Below are positions 1 through 10,055 of a stretch of DNA of 64,000 nucleotides, piece by piece. This DNA is from an uncultured Prevotellaceae bacterium. Its GTDB lineage: Bacteria; Bacteroidota; Bacteroidia; Bacteroidales; Bacteroidaceae. The notes below the pieces were generated by a model. That model was given only the letters and a program-made list of their open reading frames with translations. It was not told the origin of the DNA and did no database searches. Numbering within the stretch: the first letter of the stretch is position 1; each line of letters starts with the position of its first letter. The position numbers and the translations under genes are program-made. The stretch spans positions 1 to 64,000 of the forward strand of contig CAMVDV010000001.1 of NCBI GenBank assembly GCA_947166305.1. The letters are read 5' to 3'.

Positions 1-1563
1 ATGAAGCACATGGCCGACATCGCCCTGCCGCCCGTGCTCGAAGGCAAGCTCAAGTTCCATCCCACGAAGTACGTCACCACCTATCGCAACTGGCTCGAGA
101 ACATCCAGGACTGGTGCATTAGCCGCCAACTTTGGTGGGGTCACAGGATTCCGGCTTATTTCATCGAGGGCGAGGAAGAAGCCTTTGTCGTTGCCCTGAC
201 ACCCGAAGAGGCGCTCCGCAAAGCACAGGAGAAGTACGGAAAGAACATCACGATGGACATGCTCCACCGCGACGAAGACGCTCTCGACACTTGGTTCTCC
301 TCATGGCTCTGGCCCATCTCGCTCTTCGACGGCATCAATAATCCCGGAAACGAAGAGATAAAGTACTATTACCCCACGAGCGACCTGGTGACAGGCCCCG
401 ACATCATCTTCTTCTGGGTGGCCCGCATGATCATGGCAGGCGAGGAGTACATGGGCGACATCCCCTTCAGGAACGTCTATTTCACAGGCATCGTGCGCGA
501 CAAGCTTGGCCGCAAGATGAGCAAGAGCCTTGGCAATTCGCCCGACCCGCTGGAGCTTATCGCCAAATACGGAGCCGACGGCGTCCGCATGGGCATGATG
601 CTGGCAGCACCGGCGGGCAACGATATTCTCTACGACGACGCCCTCTGTGCCCAAGGCATGGCGTTCTGCAACAAGATGTGGAATGCCTTCCGACTCGTCA
701 AGCAGTGGGAAGTCGGCTCGGACCTCGTTCAGCCCGAAGCCAACAAGACTGCCATCCGATGGATGCAGGCGAAGGTGGACGCCACATACGCCGAGATAAA
801 CGACCTCTACAGCAAGTACCGTCTGAACGAAGCCCTGATGGCCGCGTTCAAACTCTTCACGGACGAGTTCAGCGGATGGTACTTGGAGATGATAAAACCC
901 GCCTACCAAGCGCCCATCGACGGCGAGACGCTCCAGCAGACTCTCCACATCTTCGACCAGCTTCTGCACATCATCCATCCCTTCATGCCCTTCATCACCG
1001 AGGAACTCTGGCAGCATATTGCCGAACGAAAGGACGGCGAATCGCTCATGGTGTCGGTCTTCAAGACGGCAGAACCTACGGCGGAAGACGGCCGGCTCAT
1101 CGCCCTGGTGGAAGAGATGAAGCAGGTGGTGAGCGGCATCCGTGCCATCCGTCAGAAAGGAAACATCTCGCCGCGCGAGCCCTTGGCACTGCAAGTCATC
1201 GGTGAGGCAAAGCATGGCGTGACAAGCCAAACTGCTCTTGCAGAGATTATTGTGAAGCTTGCCGGACTGAGCGGCATTGAGAATGTGGCCGAAAAGACCG
1301 AGGGCACGCAAGCCTTCCTTGTCGGTACGGACGAATATGCTGTGCCCCTGGGTAACCTCATCGACACGGAAGCCGAGCGCGCGAAAGCCGAAGCCGAGAT
1401 CAAGCGACTGCAAGGATTCATGGCAGGCATCGAGAAGAAGCTGCAGAACGAACGCTTCGTGCAGAACGCTCCCGCACAGGTTGTGGAGCTAGAACGCAAG
1501 AAACTCGCCGATGCGCAGAGCAAAATCGCTGCCCTCGAAGCCACCGTCAAGAACTTAGGTTAA
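1..1563 (+). CDS. valS: valine--tRNA ligase, C-terminal part (5' truncated by window)
   Basis: Class I aaRS signatures: WCISRQLWWGHRIPAYF, KMSKSLGNSPDPLE; C-terminal coiled coil. Confidence 0.95.
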   Translation: MKHMADIALPPVLEGKLKFHPTKYVTTYRNWLENIQDWCISRQLWWGHRIPAYFIEGEEEAFVVALTPEEALRKAQEKYGKNITMDMLHRDEDALDTWFSSWLWPISLFDGINNPGNEEIKYYYPTSDLVTGPDIIFFWVARMIMAGEEYMGDIPFRNVYFTGIVRDKLGRKMSKSLGNSPDPLELIAKYGADGVRMGMMLAAPAGNDILYDDALCAQGMAFCNKMWNAFRLVKQWEVGSDLVQPEANKTAIRWMQAKVDATYAEINDLYSKYRLNEALMAAFKLFTDEFSGWYLEMIKPAYQAPIDGETLQQTLHIFDQLLHIIHPFMPFITEELWQHIAERKDGESLMVSVFKTAEPTAEDGRLIALVEEMKQVVSGIRAIRQKGNISPREPLALQVIGEAKHGVTSQTALAEIIVKLAGLSGIENVAEKTEGTQAFLVGTDEYAVPLGNLIDTEAERAKAEAEIKRLQGFMAGIEKKLQNERFVQNAPAQVVELERKKLADAQSKIAALEATVKNLG

Positions 1564-1638
1564 CCTCGTCTGCCCTTTGCGGCAGCTTTCTCAAAGAAGG
1601 CCTGCTGATGTCCGCCACGACATCCGCAGGCCTTCTTC

Positions 1639-1770
1639 TTATCGTCGCAGCCTGTGTTTCTTATCGTCGCAGCCTGTGTTTCTTATCGTCGCAGCCTGTG
1701 TTTCATATTGTCGCAGCCTGTGTTTCATATCGTCGCAGCCTGTGTTTCATAACGCCACAGCCTTCTGCCA
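1639..1770. repeat. 22-nt tandem array (family B), 6 units
   Basis: Units at 1639,1661,1683,1705,1727,1749: TTATCGTCGCAGCCTGTGTTTC and variants, exact 22-nt period. Confidence 0.95.
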
Positions 1771-1976
1771 TAACCCTGCCGGGCGGGGCGTGAAAGCTCA
1801 GGGCATGAGATTCGCATATTTTGACAACTTCCGTCGCATACAATTCTATGTCTTAAAATGCACCTTTGCCTCTTTTTCGACACCCTCAAAGTGTCTTTTT
1901 GATACTTAAAATGTTAAAAGTGGGTATATCTTAACATTTTTCTTGCAAAAAAATGAGTTTTTTGGAAGAATTTAAC

Positions 1977-1984
1977 TACCTTTG
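1977..1984 (+). promoter_or_regulatory. Bacteroidetes -7 box (TACCTTTG) upstream of susC-like gene
   Basis: TACCTTTGCAG, TTTG-containing sequence upstream, ~180 nt leader. Confidence 0.6.
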
Positions 1985-2165
1985 CAGCCAAATGCGCAAA
2001 AATATGCGTTTGCCGGCATTGAATATCGGCCAAAACCGATATGTTTCCGCATACTTTTTTCGTACATATATATATATATAATGTATAGGAAAAAAGAAAG
2101 GGACGGGCAGGGCGACGATGAGCGCAGAAGGAAGTAGAATAACAAAAAAGTATAAATAAAAAGAA

Positions 2166-5100
2166 ATGTTTTCATGTAAAAGAATGACCCTTGTTCTGGC
2201 AACGCTGTTCCTGTACGTCGGGATGGCAATGGCCCAGACAAGCGTTTCAGGCACAGTGTTCTCTGCCGACGACAACGAGCCTCTGATGGGCGTCAACGTC
2301 CTGGTGGAAGGCACTCAGAACAGAGCCATTACGGACCTCGACGGTAACTTCACGCTCAAGAACGTGAAGTCGAACGCCACATTGGTAGTGTCGATGATTG
2401 GTATGCGCACTGAGAAAGTGAAGGCCAAGGACGGCATGCGCATCATGATGCAAGGCGAAGACGTACAGATGACCGAGGTCGTGGTGAACGGACAACAGCA
2501 GATTGACAAGCGACTCTTCACGGGTGCCGCCACGACGGTGGACGCCGAGAAGATCAAGCTCTCGGGTATGGCCGACGTGAGCCGCTCGCTCGAGGGGCGC
2601 GTGGCAGGCGTGCAGGTGACCAACGTCACGGGCACTTTCGGCGCATCGCCCAAGATTCGCGTCCGCGGCGCAACCTCCATCTACGGCAACTCCAAGCCCC
2701 TGTGGGTGGTGGACGGCGTCATCTATGAGGACAACGTCGACGTCAGCGCCGACGACCTCGCTTCCGGCGACGCCAAGACCCTCATCTCCTCGGCCGTGGC
2801 CGGACTGAATTCCGACGACATCGAGTCCTTCACCGTGCTGAAGGACGGCTCTGCCACCTCCATCTACGGCGCCCGTGCCATGGGAGGCGTGATTGTCGTC
2901 ACCACGAAGAAAGGTTCCAAGGGACGCGCAAGCATCAACTATACCGGCGAATTCACCACCCGTTTCAAGCCACGCTACAGCGACTACAACATCATGAACT
3001 CGCAGGAAGTGATGGGCGTCTACAAGGAAATGTACGACAAGGGCTGGCTTCAGCTCGACAACATGGTCAACGCTCAGAACACCGGCATCTACGGCTATAT
3101 GTTCCAGCAACTGCGCTCCTACGACCCAATCACAGGCAAATACGGTCTCCAGAACACAGAGGCCGCGCGCAATGCCTACTTGCAGGCCGCCGAATTCCGC
3201 AACACCGATTGGTTCGACCTCCTTTTCACCAACAAGTTGCAGCAGAACCATTCTATCAGCATCTCAGGCGGTACCGACCGTTCGCAAAACTACTTCTCGG
3301 CATCGGTGCTCACCGATCCCGGCCAGTTCGTCAACCGTAGCGGCGTGTACCGCTATACCTTCAACGGCAACACCTCCTACGACATCCTCAAAGGCCGCAA
3401 GGGTGCCGAGCTCCTCACCGTGAAGCTCGCCGCGCAGGGAAGCTACCGCGACCAGGAAGCCCCCGGCTCGCTCAACCGCACGACCGACGTCGTCACCGGC
3501 GAGGTGAAGCGTGACTTCGACATTAACCCGTTCAGCTACGCACTCAACACGAGCCGTTGCCTCGATCCCAACATCAACTACACCAGATTCTACACCGGTT
3601 TCAACATCTTCGACGAGCTTGAATACAACTACAACGACATCAGAGTCACCGAACTCATGTTCCGTGGCGAACTGGAGTACAAGCCCATCAAGGCGCTGAG
3701 CCTGAGCGGTCTCATCTCATCCCGCATCTCTCACACCAAACGTCAGCACAACGTCATGGACAAGGCCAACCAAGCCAACGCCTACCGTGCAGGCGTGGAT
3801 GCACAGGACGACAACTCTACCATCCGAGACAACAACAGTCTGCTCTACACCGACCCCGACAATGAGCTGGCACTCCCCGAGTCCATCCTCCCCACGGGCG
3901 GCATCAAGTATCAATACGACGACAACATGCGGTCCAACACCTTCCGCTTCATGGCAAGCTACAACAACGTCTGGGCCGACCGCCACACCTTCAATGGCAT
4001 GGTCGGAACGGAGTATTCCTCCGTGCGCCGCACCGCAACTACCTGGACAGGCTGGGGCTATCAGTTCGACAACGGTGGCATCACCTACACACCCTACCTC
4101 TGGCTCAAGCAGATGAACGAGGAAAACACCGAATACTTCGGCGAGTCCTACACCCTGACCAACACCCTGGCCTACTATGGGCAGGTCAACTACAACTACG
4201 ACCAGCGCTACACCATCAACGGCACGTTCCGCTACGAAGGAACCAACCGCCTCGGCAAGAGCCACCAAAGCCGCTGGCTCCCCACATGGAACGTCTCCGG
4301 CTCCTACGACCTCACCAATGAGAAGTTCATGGAGCGCACCAAGTCGTGGCTCTCGCAAGTCAAGTTCCGCGCAAGCTACTCCCTGACTGCCGACACAGGC
4401 CCGTCGTGGGTGACCAACGCCGAAGCCATCTTCATGACGAAGAACTCCTGGCGCCCCTTCACCTCGGCCGCCGAGACACAGATCTACATCTCCTCCCTCG
4501 GCAACTCCGAGCTGACCTACGAGAAGAAGCACGAATGGAACTTCGGCGTCGACCTGAGCTTCCTCAAGGACCGCATCGCCCTGACCTTCGATGTCTATGG
4601 CCGTAACAACTATGACCTCATCGGTCGCACCTATACGCAAGGCGCCGGCGGCGAGATTGGCAAGTATGCCAATGTGGCAGACATGAAGTCGCGCGGCGTA
4701 GAGCTTGGCCTCTCCACCGTCAACATCGACAAGGCAGGCTTCAAGTGGACTTCCGATTTCATCTTCTCCAAGGCAACCAACGAGATAACCTCGCTCGAAG
4801 TGGCCAGCCGCGCCGTCGACCTCGTCACCGGACAGGGCTATGCCATCGAGGGATACCCCGTGCGTTCCATCTTCAGCTACCAGTTTGCCGGACTCAATTC
4901 CGAGGGCCTTCCGCAGGTTTACAACGAGCTTGGACAGAAGACAGTCGGCGACGTCAACTTCCAGGAGACCGAGCATCTGAAGGACTTCCTTGTCTATGAA
5001 GGTCCCTCCGACCCGACGTTCTACGGCTCTTTCAACAACACTTTCAGCTACAAGAGCAACAAGTGGGGCAGCCTCTCGCTCGACCTCTTCCTCACATACG

Positions 5101-5552
5101 CCGGAGGTAACGTCGTTCGCCTCGACCCCGTCTTCTCCTACGCCTATAGTGACCTCTCGGCAATGCCTCGCGAGTTCAAGAATCGCTGGATGATGGCAGG
5201 CGACGAAGCCGTGACAAACATCCCGACGATTGCTTCGCGCAACCAGGTGGACCGCTACGGCGGCACCACAATGCGCACCGCTTACAATGCCTACAACTAC
5301 TCTACGGAACGTATTGCCAAGGGCGGCTTCCTCCGACTCAAGGAAGTTGCACTCACCTACGTCTTGCCCGAAGGCTGGCTCAAGAAGACCACGTTCATCA
5401 ACCGTGCTTCCGTCAAGGTGGCAGCCACGAACCTCTGCCTCCTCTACGCCGACAAGAAACTCAACGGCCAAGACCCCGAGTTCATCAACTCCGGCGGTGT
5501 GGCAGCCCCCATCTCCAAACAATTCACCGCAACCGTGCGCTTAGGCTTTTAA
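2166..5552 (+). CDS. SusC/RagA family TonB-linked outer membrane protein
   Basis: Signal peptide, carboxypeptidase-like domain (SVSGTVFSADDNEPLMGVNVLVEGT..TDLDGNF), plug domain (SIYGARAMGGVIVVTTKKG), C-terminal beta-barrel. Confidence 0.95.
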   Translation: MFSCKRMTLVLATLFLYVGMAMAQTSVSGTVFSADDNEPLMGVNVLVEGTQNRAITDLDGNFTLKNVKSNATLVVSMIGMRTEKVKAKDGMRIMMQGEDVQMTEVVVNGQQQIDKRLFTGAATTVDAEKIKLSGMADVSRSLEGRVAGVQVTNVTGTFGASPKIRVRGATSIYGNSKPLWVVDGVIYEDNVDVSADDLASGDAKTLISSAVAGLNSDDIESFTVLKDGSATSIYGARAMGGVIVVTTKKGSKGRASINYTGEFTTRFKPRYSDYNIMNSQEVMGVYKEMYDKGWLQLDNMVNAQNTGIYGYMFQQLRSYDPITGKYGLQNTEAARNAYLQAAEFRNTDWFDLLFTNKLQQNHSISISGGTDRSQNYFSASVLTDPGQFVNRSGVYRYTFNGNTSYDILKGRKGAELLTVKLAAQGSYRDQEAPGSLNRTTDVVTGEVKRDFDINPFSYALNTSRCLDPNINYTRFYTGFNIFDELEYNYNDIRVTELMFRGELEYKPIKALSLSGLISSRISHTKRQHNVMDKANQANAYRAGVDAQDDNSTIRDNNSLLYTDPDNELALPESILPTGGIKYQYDDNMRSNTFRFMASYNNVWADRHTFNGMVGTEYSSVRRTATTWTGWGYQFDNGGITYTPYLWLKQMNEENTEYFGESYTLTNTLAYYGQVNYNYDQRYTINGTFRYEGTNRLGKSHQSRWLPTWNVSGSYDLTNEKFMERTKSWLSQVKFRASYSLTADTGPSWVTNAEAIFMTKNSWRPFTSAAETQIYISSLGNSELTYEKKHEWNFGVDLSFLKDRIALTFDVYGRNNYDLIGRTYTQGAGGEIGKYANVADMKSRGVELGLSTVNIDKAGFKWTSDFIFSKATNEITSLEVASRAVDLVTGQGYAIEGYPVRSIFSYQFAGLNSEGLPQVYNELGQKTVGDVNFQETEHLKDFLVYEGPSDPTFYGSFNNTFSYKSNKWGSLSLDLFLTYAGGNVVRLDPVFSYAYSDLSAMPREFKNRWMMAGDEAVTNIPTIASRNQVDRYGGTTMRTAYNAYNYSTERIAKGGFLRLKEVALTYVLPEGWLKKTTFINRASVKVAATNLCLLYADKKLNGQDPEFINSGGVAAPISKQFTATVRLGF

Positions 5553-5574
5553 TTGAACAGAACAAAGAAACAAG

Positions 5575-7317
5575 ATGAAGGATATGAAAAGAACAATATA
5601 CAGCCTTTATGCCATGTGCATGGTGTGCACACTCTGTGTATGCTCCTGCACCGCCCTCGATGAGGCTCCCGACAATCGCACGGAGATAACATCCTCCCCC
5701 GACAAAATCAAGCAGTTGCTCACATCGGGCTATCCCGTTTCGGTGCCAGCCGTCATCTGTGAGCTCAGCGGCGATAACCTCGTCGACAACAACGTCGTCG
5801 TTCCCGCCACACACAACGATGCCTATGCACTTTTCCACGAACAGGCATACGAGTGGGAGGACATCGACAACTACAGCACAGGCGAGGACGATACGCCCTA
5901 CACCGTCTGGGAGTCCTATTATCAGGGCATTGCCGTGGCCAACCATGCCATCGAAGCTATGCTCGAGATGAGCAGCGACCCGGCTCATGACCCCGAGCTT
6001 TCACACTCCTGGGGCGAAGCTCACCTCCTGCGTGCCTATCTCCATTTCGTGCTCGTCAACGTCTTTGCCGAAGCATACAAGGACGAGACGCAGAGCTCCC
6101 AAGACGTTGGCATCCCATACGTCAGCGAAGTGGAAAAAACCGTTACCGTGGATTACAGCGACCCCAAGTTTCGCAAGAGCGTGGCCGAGGTCTATCGCCT
6201 CATAGAGAAGGACATTCTCGAAGGCATCGACCTCGTGGACGATGCTAAGTACAAGGTGCCGGCCTACCACTTCAACCGCAATGCAGCCAATGCCCTCGCT
6301 GCCCGCTTCTATCTCTACAAGCGCGACTACGAGAAGTGCGTGAAGTATGCCACCGCAGCGTTGGGCACAAATCCCGCATCCTCACTCCGCAAGTGGGCAA
6401 CGATGAGCTCCAACACCATCAACACCTTGCTCAACGACTTCAACGACGAGACTGCTCCCTGCAACTACATGCTGCAAGCCACCTATTCCCTCTTCGACCG
6501 TATGCTCTCTGCCTGTCGATATGCCATCAACAGCGGTAGCACAGCCGACAGAGTCAGTGCCACGAAGGACATCCTCTACGAGGGTGGCGGTCCCAACTGG
6601 AGCAGCCGACTCAAGGCATTCGACGGCAAAATCTATATGTGGGGCGCAGGTCAGGCCTATGGCTCTTGGCTCTTCCGTGTATATGAATACTTCGAGTACA
6701 CCGACAAGATAGCCGGCATCGGCTTCGTCCACATTATCTATCAGCCGTTCACCGCTGAGGAGACACTGCTTTGCCGTGCCGAGGCTGAGGTTTATCTTGG
6801 CCAGACAGACAAGGCTCTGACTGACCTGGGCTACTGGACCGCCTCCCACATGGTCGACGAGCCTTTGACCCAAGACGGCATCAACAGATTCTATAAGGGA
6901 GAACCTTCCAAGAATATCTATGTGAGCGAACTGCATCCCATGGAGATGAGTCCGGAGTGGACCTACGATGGCCTCAGCGATGATTCCAAACGACTGATTG
7001 ACTGCATCCTTCACTTCCGTCGCATCGAGACGATGTTCGAGGGACTCCGTTGGTTCGACATCAAGCGTTACGGCATCACCGTGCACCATGCCTATCGCGA
7101 CCCGCACGAGGATGATGTCCATCACGACTACCTCCGCTGGGACGACCCTCGCCGCGTCCTGCAAATCCCGCAGAACGTCATCGAGGCAGGCTATCCCTCC
7201 AACAACCGCACAAAGACTATGAGCAATCAGAGCGACGGCCTGAAGTCCGTACCCGTGCCTGTTGACGCTACTCCCGCAGACAAGGACATTGATAAGATTG
7301 GCGACGAAAAACTATAA
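5575..7317 (+). CDS. SusD/RagB family nutrient-binding outer membrane lipoprotein
   Basis: Lipobox (CVCSC), TPR/SusD-like sequence, directly downstream of SusC; start may be 5584. Confidence 0.92.
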   Translation: MKDMKRTIYSLYAMCMVCTLCVCSCTALDEAPDNRTEITSSPDKIKQLLTSGYPVSVPAVICELSGDNLVDNNVVVPATHNDAYALFHEQAYEWEDIDNYSTGEDDTPYTVWESYYQGIAVANHAIEAMLEMSSDPAHDPELSHSWGEAHLLRAYLHFVLVNVFAEAYKDETQSSQDVGIPYVSEVEKTVTVDYSDPKFRKSVAEVYRLIEKDILEGIDLVDDAKYKVPAYHFNRNAANALAARFYLYKRDYEKCVKYATAALGTNPASSLRKWATMSSNTINTLLNDFNDETAPCNYMLQATYSLFDRMLSACRYAINSGSTADRVSATKDILYEGGGPNWSSRLKAFDGKIYMWGAGQAYGSWLFRVYEYFEYTDKIAGIGFVHIIYQPFTAEETLLCRAEAEVYLGQTDKALTDLGYWTASHMVDEPLTQDGINRFYKGEPSKNIYVSELHPMEMSPEWTYDGLSDDSKRLIDCILHFRRIETMFEGLRWFDIKRYGITVHHAYRDPHEDDVHHDYLRWDDPRRVLQIPQNVIEAGYPSNNRTKTMSNQSDGLKSVPVPVDATPADKDIDKIGDEKL

Positions 7318-7323
7318 TCAATC

Positions 7324-8598
7324 ATGAAAATGATGAGAAAGACATTATATATAATAGGTATGGCAGCAATGATTGCTGCATTCTCCTCATGCCGTGGCGG
7401 AGACAGTTTCGGTGACTCTATCTTCGACACCAGTGTGCCTGCGGTCGACGAGACAAAGGCAACCTATCCCTTCGACCAGTGGCTGTACGATAACTTCGTG
7501 GTCCCCTACAATGTCGACGTGAAGTATCGCTTCGACCTCTCGGCTTCCGACCTGAACTTCCAGCTCACGCCTGCCGACTACAACCGTTCGCAACTCCTGG
7601 CACACTTAATCAGGTATCTGTTCTACGACGTTTACACCAAGTTCTCAGGCGAAGACTTCATGAAGAAGTACGGGCCGCGCATCTTCCATTTCATCGGCTC
7701 TTCCGGCTTTAACCCCACCACGGGCTCCGAAGTGCTTGGTACAGCATCGGGAGGCGTGAAGATTACGCTCTACAAGATCAATGAGATGAAACCCTACAGC
7801 GACGGCGTTACCTACAACGGTGCCGACGTGAATATCCTCAACGAGAACTACTTCCACACGATGCACCATGAGTTCTCTCACATCCTGCATCAGACGAAGT
7901 CCTATCCCGTCACCTTCGGTCAGGTCACCTCTGGCAGCTACGACCCCATCAACTGGCAAGACCGCGACTCTGTCTGGACGCATTCCCATGGATATGTCAC
8001 CCACTATGCCTCCTCTGCCACTTATGAGGACTTCGTGGAAACGCTTTCCTGCATCATCACCGACACCAAGCACCGCTGGATGAACCGCATCATCAATGCC
8101 ACTGCCATGGGTGTCCGTCAGGGCGACAAGGAGGATATCCTCGAACTCATCGACTCCCTCGACATCAATCTCGATGCACCGAAGTCTCACTGGAACAACT
8201 TTATGCTCTACGAAGAGTCGAAGTACAACGACCAGACAGGCGAGTATGACCCCACGAACCGCTATGTGCTCGACGAGCACCGGCTGATTGGCGACCCAAA
8301 CACACACCTGCATCAGGTTGTCAACAAGGATGCCACGGCCTATGTCGACGAGTATAAGTATAAGGAACTCCGCCGCTTCACTTCCTTCAAGGACGATTTC
8401 CTGCCTTGGGTGAAGATTTCTGCCGACGAAGACCTGACAGGCATCAATGCCCTGCTCAAGAAGCTGGACATTGCCACGAAGTGGTACACGGAGAACTGGG
8501 GACTCTATGCCTTCACGCTCCGCCGCGAGGTCGTGCGTCGTCAGGACAACATCAACGACTATCTCAAGAACGAAGTCACTATTTTCGAGCTCAAATAA
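7324..8598 (+). CDS. substrate import-associated zinc metallohydrolase-type lipoprotein
   Basis: Lipobox AFSSC, zincin motif HHEFSHILHQ, located after SusC/SusD (TIGR04549-like). Confidence 0.85.
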   Translation: MKMMRKTLYIIGMAAMIAAFSSCRGGDSFGDSIFDTSVPAVDETKATYPFDQWLYDNFVVPYNVDVKYRFDLSASDLNFQLTPADYNRSQLLAHLIRYLFYDVYTKFSGEDFMKKYGPRIFHFIGSSGFNPTTGSEVLGTASGGVKITLYKINEMKPYSDGVTYNGADVNILNENYFHTMHHEFSHILHQTKSYPVTFGQVTSGSYDPINWQDRDSVWTHSHGYVTHYASSATYEDFVETLSCIITDTKHRWMNRIINATAMGVRQGDKEDILELIDSLDINLDAPKSHWNNFMLYEESKYNDQTGEYDPTNRYVLDEHRLIGDPNTHLHQVVNKDATAYVDEYKYKELRRFTSFKDDFLPWVKISADEDLTGINALLKKLDIATKWYTENWGLYAFTLRREVVRRQDNINDYLKNEVTIFELK

Positions 8599-8607
8599 TA
8601 ATCTGCT

Positions 8608-9966
8608 ATGATGAAGAAAGAGATAAGATATATTTCAATGTTTGTGGCGCTGGCAGCCATTGCGTTTACAGGCTGTTCGCGTTTCGAGGAGGAAGACCTC
8701 TTCGACGAGAGCGCAGCCCTGCGCATCGAGCATAACTCTCAGAAGTTGCAGGACATCCTTGTGGATGCTCCCAATGGATGGGTGATGCAGTATCATGTAG
8801 GGCGCGGTCTCGCTGTGTTCGAGGGCTTCAACATCTTTGCCAAGTTTGAGCAGAGCGGCAAGGTGACGCTTGCCAGCGACCATCGCTACCTTCGCAACAA
8901 CAATGCAGGCAAGTATACCGAGGCATCCAGCCTCTATGAGGTGATTCGCGAGGACGGACTCGTGCTTGCCTTCAACAGTTGGAACGATGTGCTGACACCT
9001 TTCGTCGACCCTGTCGCTTATTGGGCAGCTCCCAACATCATCCTTCAGGACGGCGAAGGAATGCAGGGCGACCAGAACCTCGTGGTGACGTCCATGAGCG
9101 AGAATGAGATTACCTTCCGCGGTGAACGTTACGATGCAGCCATCCGCATGGTGAAGGCCGACCGCGACTGGCAGACTTACATGGCCGACACCAAGGCGAT
9201 GAAAGACCGCATCAGCAGCGAGACTATCGATTCCTATTATATTATATCGGACGAGCAGACGTTGTTCCTCTCCGGTCTTCGCAACGGACGTTACCGTATG
9301 TCGGAGCGCCTCAAGAACCCGCTGCTTGTTGACTCGCTGTCTTGCTGCTTCACGCCGACAGGTTTCATCAACGAAAGGCCCGACACCATCGGCGGCCACG
9401 TCTTCAAGGAATTCAAGCTGAACGAGGACGGCACGGCGCTTGTCAACGAAGATGGCACTGTGCGCATCATAGCAACGTGGGACACCTATCTTGCCGAGTT
9501 GGAGGAAGTCATGTGGTTTGATGCCACGACCATCACGGGCAGCCTGAAGGAAAAGTACGACCAACTGATGGCAGCTCTCGGCGAGGCCGACAAGGTCTAT
9601 GAGCCTCGCGTCGGCCTTGGTCGCTCGGCAGTGGCAACTGGTTCCAACAGCGTGATGGGCCTCGTCATAGAGTGGTACTCCAACCGACGCAAGACGAAGG
9701 CTTCGCTCACACGCGGCGGCTTGAGCCTGAAGCGCACCGTTCCTGCCATGGGACAGATGACGATTGCCTACGACGAGAATGGCACCACCGACAACGACTT
9801 CAAGTCGCTCAATGCCACCGTGCAGTCGCTTGCGCGTGAGCTTGCCGTTGAGCTGGCTGGCACTTACAACCTAACGGCCAACAGCAACTTCGTGCCGACG
9901 GAGGCTCTGTACAAGGCTGTGGAAGTCGACAAGTCCTTCCGCCTCGTAAAGGATGCGGCAGAGTAG
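8608..9966 (+). CDS. DUF4302-like lipoprotein
   Basis: Lipobox (FTGCSRFEEED), sequence style and locus context of DUF4302. Confidence 0.75.
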   Translation: MMKKEIRYISMFVALAAIAFTGCSRFEEEDLFDESAALRIEHNSQKLQDILVDAPNGWVMQYHVGRGLAVFEGFNIFAKFEQSGKVTLASDHRYLRNNNAGKYTEASSLYEVIREDGLVLAFNSWNDVLTPFVDPVAYWAAPNIILQDGEGMQGDQNLVVTSMSENEITFRGERYDAAIRMVKADRDWQTYMADTKAMKDRISSETIDSYYIISDEQTLFLSGLRNGRYRMSERLKNPLLVDSLSCCFTPTGFINERPDTIGGHVFKEFKLNEDGTALVNEDGTVRIIATWDTYLAELEEVMWFDATTITGSLKEKYDQLMAALGEADKVYEPRVGLGRSAVATGSNSVMGLVIEWYSNRRKTKASLTRGGLSLKRTVPAMGQMTIAYDENGTTDNDFKSLNATVQSLARELAVELAGTYNLTANSNFVPTEALYKAVEVDKSFRLVKDAAE

Positions 9967-10055
9967 TCGTTTGTCATTGACCATTGAGCATTGACCATTG
10001 AGAATTGGAAAGCAGATAATCAACATATTTATTAACTAACTTAAATTTACGCATT

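Noticed and set aside
1577-1909. ORFs 1577-1909 and 1608-1793
   Set aside because: They are translations of the 22-nt tandem array (22 nt is not a multiple of 3, so the repeat reads through all frames); no coding support.
2067-2082. TATATATATATA tract near the susC leader
   Set aside because: Simple dinucleotide run; no further structure supports a function.
3717-5522. Long antisense ORFs (e.g. 3717-5522 -, 12150-14165 -, 19097-21040 +, 15283-16539 +, 40039-42129 +, 56516-58276 -)
   Set aside because: Each lies opposite a well-supported gene; long open antisense frames are expected from the codon bias, and the sequences look non-protein-like.
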